From the NCBI GenBank assembly GCA_027577415.1, contig JANBQS010000694.1, positions 1 to 13,416 of the forward strand: DNA of 13,416 nt, read 5' to 3'. The notes beneath the pieces are model-generated. The model saw only the letters and a list, made by a program, of their open reading frames with translations. It was not told the origin of the DNA and searched no databases. Positions 1 to 10,561 of the stretch are shown here, piece after piece; position 1 is the first letter of the stretch, and each line of letters begins with the position of its first letter. The position numbers were made by a program, and so were the translations under genes. The stretch is from Coemansia sp. RSA 922 (lineage: Eukaryota > Kickxellomycota > Kickxellomycetes > Kickxellales > Kickxellaceae).

Positions 1-96
1 GCCGTGTTATATTTGCACATCGTTATAAGCGAAGCCTGAAACTGGGCATTCTATTACATAATAGCTAGCTTACACACATATTCCGTCTCCACGCAC
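1..96 (+). promoter_or_regulatory. 5' flank and leader of TOR
   Basis: 96 bp upstream of the inferred TOR start. It is A/T-rich with no clear TATA box, and the window cuts off the rest of the promoter. No other gene is visible. Confidence 0.4.
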
Positions 97-3000
97 ATGA
101 GTACAAAGTCGCTACCCGACATACAGGCCCGCCTGTGGTCAGAGTAAGTGTTTGGATATGCAGGATTTGCGACTGTACTACGCAGTCGTCATGCACGAAA
201 TGTTATTAATGCACACAACACGTTACAAATATGTTTTTACTATGTTAATTGTATAGGGATCCGGCGGTTCGAGCAAGCGCTGGCGCTCAGCTCTGTAGTC
301 AGGTAAGTCGACATTGTGATTTTTTTTTTTTACGTGAATAGCCCACATTACCTATGCATTATGCCTAATACGCCCTACATCTCGCTATAAAGTAGATTAT
401 CGACGCAGTGGCTACCAGTGGCCAAGGGCTGCGGAATTCCGTATACAATGACATCCACGCCAGACTAACGCAAAATATAATGTCCAACAACGTCCAGGAG
501 TGGCTAGAGAGCACGGCCATTCTATCATCATTGGTTGATATCGACATGCTCGAGGACACACAGCAGATCCGGATTGTGATGCAGCTAAAGTTGCTAATGG
601 GCCGGCCGAACCTAACTGTAGGCCAAGAGGCTGCGAGCATCTTTGTCAGACTAGTCGGAAAGAAGTGGCCAATTGTTTTAAGTTCCATGGACACCAATAT
701 CAATCTCAGCTTGGACTGGCTTGGTAACCAGGACAGCAAGATTCGTCGGATGACAGCCATGGTTATTGTCAAGGAGCTCAAACAGAACGCGCCGACATTA
801 CTATACTCGCACTTGCCAAGAGTGATTTCTCTTCTTTGTCTGTCCTTGGTGGATCGCGAGATAGAGCTGCGCTTGGCTGCTGCCAGCGCCCTGGGGGAGT
901 GTCTGCTGCTGGTTTTCCAACAGGACCAGCCGATTCAGGAGGAGAGCCTCAGTGTATTGTTTGAGACGCAGCAGCGTGGATACAGACTAGCTAACGTCGA
1001 GGGACTCCATGCTACGCTACTCATCTCTCATGTGCTGGCTTTGCATGGGGGCAATTACATGCAAGCGCACTTTGCTCAGACCTGCGAGCTGGCCCTAGGG
1101 CTTATGCGTCACCGCAACCCAATTATCCGCACGGCCGCAATATCGCTGCTGCCACAGCTCGCTATCTGCAGTCCGCAGGCCTTTGCCCAGCCGGTTACTG
1201 ATGGAGAGGCCGTGATAGCGCGCAGCTGCAATTACCTAGTCAGACTCTCAGCGACAGGCGAGCACGATCGCCCAATTGCGCTTTTGGCTTTAGGTACAAT
1301 TGCCATGGCCTGCGGCGCAAACTTTATGCCGTTCCTCGAACCTACTATTCGAGCAATTAAGGATATACTGGTACAGCGGGTTTTGGCTGGCGATCCAACT
1401 GTATCTTCCGATGAAGACGAAATTGTTCGTGCGATCTTACAAACTATCGCGTGGCTGGCCATTGCCTTGGGCTCGGAGTTGGCCCAGTACATGAGCGGCA
1501 TACTCGACCTGATGTTTACTACGGGGCTGAGCGAAGTACTGTGCGAGTCTTTGAAGGTCATACAGAAGGAAATTGGCCAACTGTTGCCGGCTATCCGTGG
1601 CCGGCTGCTTGATATGGTGTCAATTATACTGCTCGATGCGCCGTTTCGTCCCAGTCATCCTAGCCTTGACCGTCTTGAGCAGAGCATGGGCACAGTGTCG
1701 CTGCACCATGGCCCGCCGACTGGCAAATATGCCTCCAACGATGACACGATGTCGCACGTTGTCACAGTAGCCAGACGCACTCCAGTCACCTCGGAAGTTC
1801 TTGTGCTTGCGTTGAATACTCTGAGCAACTTTGATTTTAGCGAAGAAAACCTCTCCGAGTTTGTGCGCCTCAATGTTCTGCAATATCTAGTTCACGCCGA
1901 TGCCGCCGTGCGCAAGCAGACGATATATACAGTGTCTAAAATCGTGCACTTGGATCCAGTATACGCGACTCCAGTCGGTGCGGGTGCTGAGGTGATTAGC
2001 CAGGCCGTCCTGGGCTTTATTACTGCTGCTGTTGCTGACCGAGATACCGATGTACGTCTGACGGCAATCACGGTGCTAAAGTGCAATAGCCTCTTTGACT
2101 TTCATATGGGCAAAACGCACAACATTCAAAAGCTATCGCTATTGCTAAACGACGAGGTATTTGACATACGCCTTAATGCCTTGGCAGTGGCCGGGCGTCT
2201 TGCCAAGAAGAACCCCGCTTACTTGCTGCCCACCCTGCGGCGAATGGTGGCCCAAGTGCTCACCGAGTTTGAGCTTGCTAATGGATGCAGCGAGCGCGAG
2301 GAATGCATTCAGCTTTTGATAGCCTTGGCGCAAGCAGCCGAGCACTGGGTGCGGCCATTTGTTGACGGCATTTTACACGTAATTACGCCGCACATCAATG
2401 ATAGCTCACCGCCGCTAGCAATTAAGCTCTTTGATATTGTGGCAGCACTGGCGCGCGCAGGTGGAAGCGATTTGGCGCCCTACCACGAAAGACTGCTGAA
2501 CAGCATTACCCTGGCATTGAGCGATCAGTCTAGTGCTCCAAAGCGTATGTCGGCTCTTTATGCCCTTCAAGACTGCATTTCTTATAGTGGGTTGAGCATA
2601 GACCCGCAGACAAAGTACCAGCCTCTGTTCGTGTGCTTGGCGAGAATGATAAAGAGCGAGCCGGAGGATAAGCTCATAGACATCACTCGTGTCATTGGTT
2701 CAATTGGAGCTGTTGATCGGCGCAGATACAAGATCTCAATGTCCAACGTTACTAGTACTGGAACTGTTGTTGCTCCAGTAAGTGGTGATGATGTTGCAAA
2801 GTCTCCCGAAGCACGCAAGAAAGATGGACGACGCAGTAAGAGGGCGCGGCGCTATGGTGGGCCATCTCCGAATGTGATGACAGTGTTCAACGGTGACAAA
2901 CCTCAGGAGTTCATGGTTGCTGGAGTTCCCGTAAAAACATATGGACGGCGGTTTATCGATGACGATTACTACATAGAAGTGTCGATTGTTGCCTTGCTTC

Positions 3001-6000
3001 GTATTTTTGACGATACTATCGATCCCAACTTTCACCACATGGCTGCCGAGGCTCTTGTTCATATATTCGAGCATTTGCCCTATGACCATGCCATATACTT
3101 GGATCGCATATTGCCTGCGATGCTACGGGCAACGGAAAGTGCGCCACCAAGTAATTACGACGGATTCATTAACTCGCTTAGACAACTAGTGGATATTGCG
3201 CGTCAACTTGCCATTCCATACGCCCCTGCATTGCTCAGTCTTATTGGAACCGAGTTTCCTACTGACGAGAACAGGCAACTGGCGCTGATCGAGTTGATTG
3301 AAGCCGTGACGTGTTCGCTATCAGGAAACTTGGGAGAACACATCTTGAGCGTGGTCTTGTTCCTGGTCAGTGTTATCGAAAAGGATGAGACCACGATGCG
3401 CAAGCCAACTATTAACGCCCTGCACGCACTACAGGTCATCAGCCCGAGTCTCGAGACCTTTTTGTTCTTGGTTGTGCCACGCCTGCTATTGCTGCTCAAT
3501 CCAGCTGCCGTGCTTGAAGGCGTGGTTGAGCCAGCATTAGAATGTATTTCGTCAATTGTTGCGGCAGTTAGCAGCAACAGCTTTGCACTACGCATTGTCC
3601 ACAAACTCGACTATCTTTTGCAGTGCCAGCTGCCTCAACATCTGCAGACCGCAGTAGTTAATGTGTTGTGTACATTGATGGAACAGCTTCAGGGAGAGTT
3701 TGTGCTATTTATGCCGACAATCAGCGCTACGATGACAAAGTTTGGCATTGCCAGCCACGAAAGGTATGAGCAGTATTCGGCTTTGTTGTGCGCCAACATG
3801 CTTATTCCCAAGGATACATCGCACACTGTGCCTCTTCCTAGGAGAGAAAGTATGCAAATGGAATCAAACGTAAACCAAGCTCCTAGCGGCACGCGAAAGC
3901 TGGAGATCAACGAAGAAATGCTGCGCGTGGGCTGGGAGGTACCCCAGCGCATGCTGAAGGACGACTGGAACAATTGGATAAACAAATTCTCCATCGAGTT
4001 GATAAAGCAGTCGCCGTCACCTGCTCTGCGCGCCTGCCTGGGTCTTGCCCCAAAGCACCCTGCGCTGAGCAGCGAGCTGTTCAATGCGGCTTTTATATCG
4101 TGCTGGAATGAAATATCGGCGGAGCATAGACAAGATATTGCAAATATGTTCCAAGAGATTGCGCAACTTCCGGACATGTCAGCCGATGTCTTAAAGTCCA
4201 TGCTGCGTCTAGCCGATTTGATGGAGCGCAACCAACAGCCACCATTTGTCTCTAGTAGGCTATTGGGAGAGTATGCCGACCGGTGCTACTCGTTGGCCAA
4301 GGAGCTGCGCTACCGAGAGGCCGAGTGGGTCAATAATAAGGACTATGATACGATTGAGAAGCTCATCGTGCTTAACCAGAACCTCGACTTGAACGACTCG
4401 GCTATTGGCATGCTCAGTTATGTGCGTAAGGAGCAGCCTCACATATACAATAGCGACCAGTGGCGCCTCCGTCTGCAGCAGTGGGATGAAACTCTGGGCG
4501 TACATGAGAGCGTGCGTGTTGGCGACAGTCCGTCATACCTGTCTATGAGCGACAAGATCCGGCGCATGTTTGAGTCCTCAGACTGGGATGCGCTCATTCC
4601 TATTTACAAGCATATTTGGGAAGGCGACGACAGGCAAATGCAGGAGGCCAGTGCCCATGTCGGCATGTGCTTTACATGGGCGATGGGCGATCTTGAGCTC
4701 ACAGAGCACTTTATGGACAGGTTACCCGAGGACTGCAAGGACAAGCATCTTTTCGCCGCGTTATTGCACGCACACAGAGATCAGTTTAGCGAGGCCACTA
4801 GTTCTATCCAACTGGCGCGCGAGGAAATGCAGAGCTCACTGATATCGCACATATCCGAGCCATATAGTCGCGGATATCAGCAAGTTTTTCGTTGCCAGAT
4901 GCTGACCGAGTTGGAGGAGGCAATCGCCTTTAGAACAACCGCTAACGACGAGAGAAAAGCTGTTATTGCTAAAACATGGAAGCAGCGCTTCCTCAGCGGC
5001 AAGCGGGATGTTGGAATGTGGCTAAAGCTTATGCGTCTGCATAGCATAGCTATACGTCCAATCCATGATGTCGATACGTGGACCAAGTTCATCAACACGA
5101 GTCGCAGCGCCGGCCAACTGACGGTTGCACGAAATGCAATATTTCAACTACTGCAAGATGAAGCCAACTATTTCCACGAAGTAATTACCGGAGATCCAAA
5201 CGCAGTGTCGCCATTGGTGCTGAGCCAGGCCAAGAACTATACGTATCTAAAGGCTGTGGCAATCGGGCAGCAAGAGCAACAGATGCCAATGGATGTGGTA
5301 CCTACGATATTCGGCAGTGGATCAATGGCGGAAAACCTCAGCACCAGCGCTGCCTGGGAGAGTCGCTTGTACAAAAATGGTAAAGATGGCAAACCTGACG
5401 CGCTCTATGGTGTTTCTCTAGATAATGCCATCTGCTTGACAGCACAGCCAGCCTTGGTGTACATGTACGTAAAGTTCAAGTGGTCGATGGGCGAATACAG
5501 AGATGCCTTTGAGATGATGGAGTTGTTTGTGAAAACGTACTCTGATCGAATCGGCTTTGACAAGGAAACCCCCAAGAACTACATCAATAGACCTGAGGCC
5601 GTTCGCTTTTCCAGCTCCAGTGAAGAGTCCAAAACGGCCTACTATTTGTCGCGGCTCTACTGTAAGAAGGCCGAGTGGCTTATCAAAGTTCAACAAGATG
5701 CCGCTCACTTGGCTCAGAAGGCCCGTGAAAAGGCAAAGTGGAGATCAAGCAACGCTGCGTGTCTCAACCATGTAGCTTACAAGGCCTCATCTCCTAGGCG
5801 TCGTGGACGCAGGGCCGCGGTAGCTAGGGTAAACACCATTTTTGCCAATCGCAGGGCTCAGTCAACTGCCTCTGGAAACCCTAGTATCGCTAGCAGCGAT
5901 AGCGATGACCAACCGAACTCTGATATTGAATTCTTGTCTAAAAAGCAAGGCAGTCGTATCAGTGAGTCCATTCTCGAGTCTTACCGTGCGGCGACTATTT

Positions 6001-8216
6001 TGGATAACAAGTGGTACAAGGCGTGGCACTCACTGGCGCTGCAGCACTACTTTGAGACTAAGAGGTACGAGAAGCACTCCAAAGTTACCAGCAACGTAAT
6101 CGAAAAGTACGTAGTCCCAGCTATTCACGGGTTTTCACGGGCGATTCAGTTGTTCAAGGAAGATACAACGCTGCAAGACACGCTACGACTGCTGACGGTT
6201 TGGTTCAACTACTCGCAGCATGATAGCGTTGTGCAAGCAGTCATCGAGGGCATCAAGTTTATCCCACTTCCGACGTGGCTACAAGTCATCCCGCAGATCC
6301 TCGCACGCATCCATATCAAGTCTGAGGGCACAAGCCGCTTGATTAAGCAGCTCTTGGCGGAGCTTGGCAAGGTCCACCCGCATGCCATTCTTTTCTCGCT
6401 CTACGTCGCAGAGCGGTCGGATAATCTTGACCGAAGCAAGGCGGCTGGAGAAGTTCTGGCTGATTTGTATATCTTGTACCCAAAGCTGGTAAACGAGACT
6501 GGAGTAGTGAGCCAAGATCTGATTCGCATGTCCATGCTGCCATGCGAAATGTGGCATGAGACACTGTCAGATCTGGAATCGTGTCTATACTTGCCGACTA
6601 ACTTGGAAGAGGTGATAAAAACTCTTAGAGGCTTGCACAGCCAGATGCGCAATCCTCAATCATTGCCCGAGCTGCGATTTGTGCACAGGTTTGGAAAGGA
6701 GCTAGCTGCAGCCGAAGTATACTTGGAAAAGTATATTGCAAGCGCGCCAATGTTCCGAGACGACTCGTTGCTGTATACTGCGTGGAATCTGCACTACGGG
6801 CCTGTCTTTGCGAAAAATAAAAGCGAGAACTTTAATGACCAGCGAATGGTGCTGAAAGTAAAAACACTGCTCTTGGAAGAGTGCACGCTCACACTAATGC
6901 GATGCAACAATATGAGCCTGACTGTGCCGGGGACTTACGACCCAGCCAGCGAGATAGTGCTTATTGGGTCATTCCATCGCGAGGCAGATATTCGCAAGAC
7001 AAAGAAACGCCCGCGCCAGATACGCATTAAGGGATCTGATGGCCATGACTATCCATTCATTCTAAAGGGTAACGAGGACATGCGCCAGGACGAGCGAGCA
7101 ATGCAGCTATTCGGACTAATCAAGCTTTTGCTTTCTCGTGACACGGAGACGGCGCGGCGCTCGCTGACCATTGAGCAGTTCCCAGTTATCCCGCTGTCGT
7201 CGAATTGTGGATTAGCCGGATTCTACCCGAATTGTGAGGATCTCCACAACATAATTTGTCACTATCGATCTGCCAACGATATTGAACCGTACTACGAAAT
7301 TGAATTGGCTAAATCTTATTCAAAGGATTGGGAGCTTCTTTCGTTCCCGGAAAAGTCCAAACTGTTCGATATGATTTGGAACAAAACATCCGGCGACGAC
7401 TTGAAGTGTGCTCTGTGGTACAAGGCGCCAAGTGCCGAGGAGTGGCTTACACGTCGCACCAACTACACGCGCTCAACGGCAGTGATGTCAATGGCAGGAT
7501 ATATCCTGGGTCTGGGTGATAGACATTTGGCTAATATGATGATGCATGAGCGGACTGGCAAGATCGTGCACATTGATTTCGGCGATTGCTTTGAAATTGC
7601 AGCCCAGCGAGAGAAATTCCCTGAAAAGATACCGTTCAGGCTCACGCGAATGATCACAAATGCAATGGAGCTAGGCACCATTGAGGGCACATTCAAGTTC
7701 TCCGCCCACCACACTATGCGTGTGTTGCGTGCCAATCAAGAGTCGCTAATGGCTGTCCTTGAGGCATTTGTCTTTGATCCACTGGTGTCCTGGTACTTTA
7801 TTAAAGACTCTCCTGCGCTTAGCGAGCCCGAAATTTTTATCGCTGGCCATCGGCGGACCAACAGCACTGTGCGCTCAACCACGCCTATTGGCACTCCTCC
7901 TAATTACTACGCCATGCGGGGTCAAGGTTATATGCCCAACACTAATATGGAAGACATTATGTGTGGTAGCCGCCCTGATGAAAGGAACCGACTTAACGCG
8001 AGGATCAAGGATGAGGGCGCTGACGACGGGAGCTGGCAGTTTGGCAATCCAAAGGCTAGCAAGATTGTAAGCCGTATTCGCGACAAGCTCGTAGGCGCTG
8101 ACTTTGGCCCCCACAGGCATCTGGATGTGGAAGAGCAAGTCGATAAGCTGGTTGAACAAGCAACAGCACGAGAGAACTTGGTCGGTTTGTACGTTGGTTG
8201 GATGCCGCTCTGGTAA
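97..8216 (+). CDS. TOR1: TOR serine/threonine protein kinase (PIKK family), three exons
   Basis: Catalytic subunit of TOR complex, the nutrient-responsive kinase controlling growth, translation and autophagy at vacuolar and endosomal membranes. Exons 97-143, 257-302 and 396-8216 give about 2,637 residues (human mTOR 2,549, yeast Tor about 2,470). The long frame opens only at a GTG (408), so the start is the ATG at 97. Spliced residues 1-60 resemble the mTOR N-terminal helices (LWSEDPAVRASAGAQL against the mTOR LKSRNEETRAKAAKEL region). Domains: HEAT repeats to about 1270; FAT about 1290-2045; FRB about 2070-2172; kinase about 2216-2500 with ATP-site Lys2255 (LKGNED), catalytic loop Asp2406/His2408/Asn2411 and DFG Asp2425 (HIDFGDCFE); a Ser/Thr-rich negative regulatory loop about 2505-2600 with RRTNS and two TP sites; FATC ending GWMPLW. 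The DFG-region string REKFPEKIPFRLTRM is TOR-specific among PIKKs. Oddities: basic insertions at 838-850 and 1832-1842, a divergent FRB, no FATC cysteines. Identity is very secure; the exact N-terminus is slightly less so. Confidence 0.96.
144..256 (+). other. Intron 1 of TOR (113 nt)
   Basis: The donor GTAAGTG follows codon phase 2 at 143 and the acceptor is GTATAG ending at 256. Removal joins GA to G (Glu16) and opens a frame that reads through exon 2. The branch point is not clear; TATTAATG near 204 is a candidate. Confidence 0.8.
303..395 (+). other. Intron 2 of TOR (93 nt)
   Basis: The donor is GTAAGTCG at 303 and the acceptor AAGTAG ends at 395, joining Gln31 to Ile32 in phase 0. A T-run lies at about 320-331 and a CTAAT branch-like site at about 364-368. 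The in-frame stop TAG at 393-395 is itself the acceptor, which explains why the long open frame begins just after it. An alternative acceptor at 340-341 leads to an in-frame TAA and is excluded. Confidence 0.78.
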
Positions 8217-8366
8217 AAAGTCCTTTTTTTCTTCCAAGTTCCAGCAACTTTTATATTAACATTGTTATTTTTTATTTCAACAATACACAGGAATTTGCTC
8301 TATAGATGTCATATATCACTAGTTTGTTCATTAGAATATCAGTTTATCACTAAACAAAAAATGAAT
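8217..8366. other. Shared 3' intergenic region between TOR and the ABC transporter
   Basis: 150 bp between two convergent stop codons. It is A/T-rich with T-runs just after the TOR stop and no canonical AATAAA on the + strand. It must hold both polyadenylation regions, so overlapping 3' ends are likely. Nothing else is visible. Confidence 0.6.
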
Positions 8367-10415
8367 CTAAAGCCACAGATAGCGTGGCTTGGCCTTCCAG
8401 CGCAACAGGCAATAGGCAAGCGCATAAAAGGCAATGCCCAGCACGACGTTTAGCAAAATGCATTGCCAAATTGGCAGCTCGTTCAGGCCATATGTGTTTA
8501 GCACGTCTTGACCGGTTTTGTAGCAGATGGCTGCACCCTCCGTACAAGTAAACTCGAGGCCATCAAACTCGTTTTGCACAAAGCCCGAGTAAGCGTAGTA
8601 GTAAATACAAACGTATTTGAGCCAGCGCAACACGGGAGTAATAGCCTTGGCGTTGGACAAATTGCCAGCAAACAACATCAGCGTGCCTAGCGATACTGGC
8701 GTAATAATGTGAGCAACCTCGAGGCTACGCACAGCCATAGACATGGCAAAGGCGAATCCCAGAGCGGCGAAAAGAATGGCGGTGAGATTGGCTAATCCGA
8801 TAAAGAACTTTGCCGCGTCGTACTGGAGATGAGCAATAAAATACATGCCAAGATACATGATATAGTAGGGCGCGATAACGAGTGGGAAGAAGCTCAGCGA
8901 TTTGGCGAAAAAGTAACTCGTCATCCGGTAGGTGCCGCCAGACCGCTCACGCAACAAGACATCGCGACTAGTCATAATCACGGTCATGACTGGGATGATA
9001 ACCGGGAATGTACATTGCACGGTGAGCGAGAAGAGTGCGCCAATGCGATTCTGCACCGATGACTGATCCTTGCCCAGCTGGAAAAAGACAAACCCGAGGA
9101 ATATCAAGTTTACCACACACTCGCCGATCAAACCGTATACTAGAGACATGTTACGCTTACTGAGAATCCAGTCGCGCTTCAGCAGAACAAGCACCTCGCT
9201 TAGCCACGGGTTCATCGGCGGCGCCTCATAGTAGACTATGTTGGCGACCTCGTTGGTGATATCGTTGGAAATGCTGGCACGGCTAGGACCAACCATTGCG
9301 GTCAACTTTTCGCTACGGCCATCGTATACGGACACACTGCTGCTGCTGTTTCGGCTCTTGCTGCCTAGATACTGCGCGCCATAGTCTTGCTCCAAGGATA
9401 CCGGCATTTGGCCGATTTCGCCGCTAGTGACTCCTGAGGCAAACGACTTGTGTGAGGTCAGCATCTGACGCTTGGGAGCCTGAACCACACCACCTCGCTC
9501 GCGATACTCTACAAAATGGTCAACTAGAGCCTGTACACGCTGCTCGCTCTTGCGCATAGCCTCATCGGAGGCAAAATCGACGGTCATTAGGTCGATGAAA
9601 AAGTTGGCGGGATTAGAGTTGGTCGACGGATACCCCTGATTCTCAAAATACGACAGGGCTTGACTGGCGGGGCCCATGTATACGAGTTTTCCTTGTGAGA
9701 GCAAGATAAGCTTATCGAACTTTGCTACCATCTCGGCACTAGGCTGGTGGATAGTCATTAGTGTGCAAAGGTTACGCTGGCGCGACATCTCCTTTGTCAG
9801 CTCGACTACCATCTCGGCCGACGAAGAATCCAAACCCGAAGATGGCTCATCGAGGACTAGGATAGACGGATCAGTGACTAGCTCCATACCGATACTCACT
9901 CGCTTACGCTCGCCGCCTGATACGCCTCTTAACCCGTGTCCGCCGATCTTCGTATCCTTGATATGAGACAACCGCAACTGCCTTAAAACTGTCTCCACAC
10001 GCTGGCGCTTATCGCTATCAGTATACTTTTCGTCTGATAGCCGGAGTTGCGCTGATGCCAAAAGCGTCTCTTCTACGCTCAATAGCGAAAACATCAAGTC
10101 GTCTTGTTCAACAAATGCAAGCATGCGCTTGAATGTGTGTGGATCGCGAGTAGCCCCGTTGAATTTAATGTCTCCGTAAAGTCGCCCGCCTTGGACACGA
10201 CCGGCTAACACGTTGAGTAGTGTGGTCTTGCCTGCTCCTGAAGAACCCATGATGGCTACTAGTTCGCCGGGATAGATTTTGCCGCTGATATCGTTCAGAA
10301 TGCGTCGGACACCGTGTTGCTTGGTTTTAACATCGTAGTTCAAGTTACTCCAACTCAAAATAGGGTTACCATCGGCGCTTTTGCACCGAGAGGCGCAGCT
10401 GCCCTCAAAAGCCAT
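8367..10415 (-). CDS. ABCG/White-type half-size ABC transporter
   Basis: Membrane ATPase of 682 residues with the reverse (NBD-TMD) order of the ABCG family. Half-transporters of this type dimerise to export lipids, sterols or drugs; the substrate here cannot be read from sequence. NBD motifs: Walker A GSSGAGKTT (57-65), Q-loop Gln104, signature VSGGERKR (165-172), Walker B ILVLDE (185-190), D-loop SGLDSS, H-loop His223. All catalytic residues are present. A Ser-rich linker (about 354-385) precedes six predicted membrane helices at about 424-447, 459-482, 503-530, 534-560, 566-586 and 650-672. The last external loop has Cys624 and Cys631, a possible disulfide as in ABCG2, and an NLS glycosylation sequon at 585. 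RERSGGTYRMTSYFFAK is the typical ABCG motif after helix 2. It is intronless, the ATG is the first in frame, and the 3' end faces TOR across 150 bp. It is not a full-size PDR transporter. Confidence 0.95.
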   Translation of the reverse strand: MAFEGSCASRCKSADGNPILSWSNLNYDVKTKQHGVRRILNDISGKIYPGELVAIMGSSGAGKTTLLNVLAGRVQGGRLYGDIKFNGATRDPHTFKRMLAFVEQDDLMFSLLSVEETLLASAQLRLSDEKYTDSDKRQRVETVLRQLRLSHIKDTKIGGHGLRGVSGGERKRVSIGMELVTDPSILVLDEPSSGLDSSSAEMVVELTKEMSRQRNLCTLMTIHQPSAEMVAKFDKLILLSQGKLVYMGPASQALSYFENQGYPSTNSNPANFFIDLMTVDFASDEAMRKSEQRVQALVDHFVEYRERGGVVQAPKRQMLTSHKSFASGVTSGEIGQMPVSLEQDYGAQYLGSKSRNSSSSVSVYDGRSEKLTAMVGPSRASISNDITNEVANIVYYEAPPMNPWLSEVLVLLKRDWILSKRNMSLVYGLIGECVVNLIFLGFVFFQLGKDQSSVQNRIGALFSLTVQCTFPVIIPVMTVIMTSRDVLLRERSGGTYRMTSYFFAKSLSFFPLVIAPYYIMYLGMYFIAHLQYDAAKFFIGLANLTAILFAALGFAFAMSMAVRSLEVAHIITPVSLGTLMLFAGNLSNAKAITPVLRWLKYVCIYYYAYSGFVQNEFDGLEFTCTEGAAICYKTGQDVLNTYGLNELPIWQCILLNVVLGIAFYALAYCLLRWKAKPRYLWL

Positions 10416-10554
10416 GAGTATTCGAAATAGATAACAAAAAGGAAAAAATTAAATAGAATAAAAGAGCCAAAAAAATTGCCTAATAATAAAAAGGAAAAGT
10501 TGAGAGGCCTGGTAACGCAAACTTTTTTTTTTCTTCCTCTCCAGACTCTAGTTA

Positions 10555-10561
10555 ATTTATA
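10555..10561 (-). promoter_or_regulatory. Candidate TATA box for the ABC transporter
   Basis: TATAAAT on the - strand, 140 nt upstream of the transporter ATG. It is followed in the transcription direction by a purine/pyrimidine-rich leader. Position and exact match support it, but the flanking A/T richness makes chance occurrence possible. Confidence 0.4.

Noticed and set aside
340..341. Alternative 3' splice site for TOR intron 2
   Set aside because: It gives an in-frame TAA after eight codons.
408..410. GTG as the start of TOR
   Set aside because: Nuclear genes start at ATG. Two well-formed introns link this frame to an ATG at 97 and extend the homology.
408..8216. Many short antisense and alternate-frame open frames under TOR
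   Set aside because: None shows a domain, and all overlap conserved TOR coding sequence.
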